DNA of 64,000 bases from contig CALGMA010000020.1 in NCBI GenBank assembly GCA_937959265.1, forward strand, positions 1 to 64,000. Direction: 5' to 3'. The notes beneath the pieces are model-generated. The model was not told the DNA's origin, ran no database searches, and was given only the letters and a program-made list of their open reading frames with translations. The DNA is from an uncultured Anaerolineae bacterium. GTDB taxonomy: Bacteria; Chloroflexota; Anaerolineae; J036; Brachytrichaceae. Positions 62,539 to 64,000 of this stretch are shown here, one piece after another. Each line of letters begins with the position of its first letter. Positions within the stretch are counted from its first letter, which is position 1. The position numbers and the translations under genes are program-made.

Positions 62539-64000
62539 TTACATCTGCGCCCGGCGCAGGCGCAGGCTGTTGCCGATCACGAAGAGCGAGCTAAAGGCCA
62601 TGGCGCCGGCGGCTAGGATCGGCCCGTATTGCTGGAAGACGCCGAACGCTGCCGCCGGGATGAGCAACACGTTGTAGAAGAAAGCCCAGAACAGATTTTG
62701 GCGAATACCGCGCACGGTCAGTCGGGCGAGATCAATCGCCTGGGCCACGCTGCGCAGGTTGCTGCGCATGAGGGTGACGTCGGCGGCCTCGATTGCCACG
62801 TCTGCGCCGGCGCCGATGGCGATGCCGACGTCGGCCTGCGCCAGTGCCGGGGCGTCGTTGATCCCATCGCCGACCATCGCCACTTTGCTGCGCTCGGCTG
62901 CCTGCAACGCCATGACCTGGGCGGCTTTGTCGGCCGGGAGCACTTCGGCGACTACCTCATCCACGCCGACGTCGTGTGCCACCGCCTGGGCCGCTCGTGC
63001 GTTGTCGCCGGTCAGCATGAGGGTGAAGATACCGCGCCGCTTGAGTTCGGCGACGCCGGCCCGGGCTTCCGGTCGCGGTGTATCCATCAGCCCGATCACG
63101 CCAATCAGCCTGCCGTCTGTCGCTACCAGCATCACTGTTCGGCCCTCCGCCTGCAACCGCGCGATGTCATGGCCGGCTTGCGCATCCACGGTGACGCCCT
63201 GCGCCTGCATCAACTTGAGGTTGCCCACGGCAACGAGATGCTGTGCTGCGCCCGGTGCCGAACCATTCGTCGTGATCGCTGTGACGCCGCGGCCGGGCAA
63301 CGCCTGGAAGCGATCCACCGGCGCGATGGGGAGCCGGCGTCCCTCGGCGGCCTCGACCACGGCCTGCGCCAGAGGGTGCTCGCTGTTCCGCTCGGCGCTC
63401 GCGGCCAGCGCCAGCACGGATTCGGCCGCCGCGCCGCCGAAGCTAATCACCTCGGTCACTGCTGGCTTGCCCTGGGTGAGCGTGCCGGTTTTGTCGAGCA
63501 CGACGACGCGGACCTGAGCTGCCTGCTCTAGTGCCGCGCCGTTCTTGAACAAAATGCCGAGTTCTGCGCCCTTGCCCATACCGACCATGATCGCGGTGGG
63601 CGTCGCTAGGCCGAGCGCGCAGGGGCAGGCGATGACCAGCACGGCCACGGCGTTGATCATGGCGCGCTGGAAGTCATCGCCCAGCAACAGCCATGCCGCG
63701 AAGGTGAGGACGGCGATCGCCAGCACCGCCGGCACGAAGACGGCCGAGATGCGGTCGGCCAGCGTTTGGATGGGCGCTTTGCTGCCTTGTGCCTGTTCGA
63801 CCAGCCGGATGACCTGCGCCAGCGTGGTGTCCTTGCCGATGCGCGCTACCTCGTAGCGTAGCACACCTTCCTTGTTCAGCGTGCCGGCGGTCACCGGGTC
63901 GCCCGGCTGTTTGTCGCGCGGCACGCTCTCGCCGGTGATCATACTCTCGTCCACCGCAGAGCGGCCGGCGATGACCACGCCGTCCGCCGCGATGCGCTCG
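62539..64000 (-). CDS. copA: copper-type P1B ATPase, 5' partial
   Basis: Inner-membrane metal pump running off the window; 486 residues seen. Present are the actuator loop D-E-S-M-I-T-G-E-S-V-P, the metal-site C-P-C in I-A-C-P-C-A-L-G, the phosphorylation site D-K-T-G-T-L-T, the P1B-specific H-P dipeptide in S-E-H-P-L-A-Q-A-V, the hinge M-V-G-D-G-I-N-D-A-P-A-L, and a last pair of membrane segments with Y-N and M-x-x-S-S. C-P-C plus the Y-N and M-S-S residues indicate Cu(I). The N-terminal metal-binding region lies beyond the window. Confidence 0.92.
   Translation of the reverse strand, partial: ERIAADGVVIAGRSAVDESMITGESVPRDKQPGDPVTAGTLNKEGVLRYEVARIGKDTTLAQVIRLVEQAQGSKAPIQTLADRISAVFVPAVLAIAVLTFAAWLLLGDDFQRAMINAVAVLVIACPCALGLATPTAIMVGMGKGAELGILFKNGAALEQAAQVRVVVLDKTGTLTQGKPAVTEVISFGGAAAESVLALAASAERNSEHPLAQAVVEAAEGRRLPIAPVDRFQALPGRGVTAITTNGSAPGAAQHLVAVGNLKLMQAQGVTVDAQAGHDIARLQAEGRTVMLVATDGRLIGVIGLMDTPRPEARAGVAELKRRGIFTLMLTGDNARAAQAVAHDVGVDEVVAEVLPADKAAQVMALQAAERSKVAMVGDGINDAPALAQADVGIAIGAGADVAIEAADVTLMRSNLRSVAQAIDLARLTVRGIRQNLFWAFFYNVLLIPAAAFGVFQQYGPILAAGAMAFSSLFVIGNSLRLRRAQM

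Overview
The window is a GC-rich, gene-dense bacterial chromosome segment. Gene content fits the phylum Chloroflexota, probably an Anaerolineae/Thermofonsia-type heterotroph. The support is many sugar and nucleoside ABC transporters, a mevalonate kinase, a class II (GlpX) fructose bisphosphatase, an ALDH7-type dehydrogenase, and a high GC content broken by short heptanucleotide repeats. The taxonomic call is an inference from content, not from a marker gene.

Layout. (1) 1-10.7 kb: two BMP-type (nucleoside-like) ABC transporter sets face each other. The plus-strand set (two permeases) is followed by an ADP-ribosylglycohydrolase-family gene. The minus-strand set (lipoprotein, ATPase, two permeases) is followed by a small gene with an in-frame amber codon and an SsnA-type amidohydrolase, which suggests purine or nucleoside salvage. 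(2) 10.8-13.8 kb: a PLP fold-type II enzyme, an RNase Z-like metallo-hydrolase and a glyoxalase-fold protein. (3) 13.9-17.3 kb: a sugar ABC importer (binding protein and two permeases, no ATPase) behind a good promoter. (4) 17.3-19.4 kb: a secreted protein and a 2-hydroxyacid dehydrogenase.

(5) 19.8-37.7 kb: an 18-kb co-directional minus-strand run headed by a GntR/FCD regulator whose palindromic operator overlaps its own start codon. It encodes a Gfo/Idh/MocA dehydrogenase, a D-apionate lactonase-like protein, an epimerase, a PanE-like reductase, a sugar ABC importer without ATPase, an SDR, a D-apionate oxidoisomerase-like protein, an OiaC-like TIM-barrel decarboxylase, a mevalonate kinase, a cyclase-family hydrolase, a second 2-hydroxyacid dehydrogenase, an UlaG-like hydrolase, a decayed epimerase and a DUF1537 (OiaK/OtnK-like) kinase. 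Together these read as a D-apiose/D-apionate (branched plant pentose) catabolic island, the most interesting content of the window. Two decayed genes sit at its downstream end.

(6) 37.8-55.5 kb: mostly housekeeping, including a class III aminotransferase, YtxH protein, tRNA-Pro(UGG), glpX, rho, a solitary nuoN, a CNNM/CorC membrane protein, a PQQ-type sugar dehydrogenase, transketolase, the fused NAD(P)HX repair enzyme and a HAD phosphatase. (7) 55.5-60.7 kb: aldo/keto reductase, Gfo/Idh/MocA, ALDH7, and an MFS/GPH sugar transporter split by a one-base frameshift. (8) 60.8-62.3 kb: a secreted AT-richer glycosidase with an apiosidase-like architecture. (9) 62.5 kb to the end: a copper P-type ATPase that runs off the window.

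Scattered through the segment are tandem repeats with a constant 7-bp period but a different unit at each locus. Most are intergenic, but some lie inside coding sequence, where they encode linkers. A separate palindromic intergenic element occurs in about three diverged copies.
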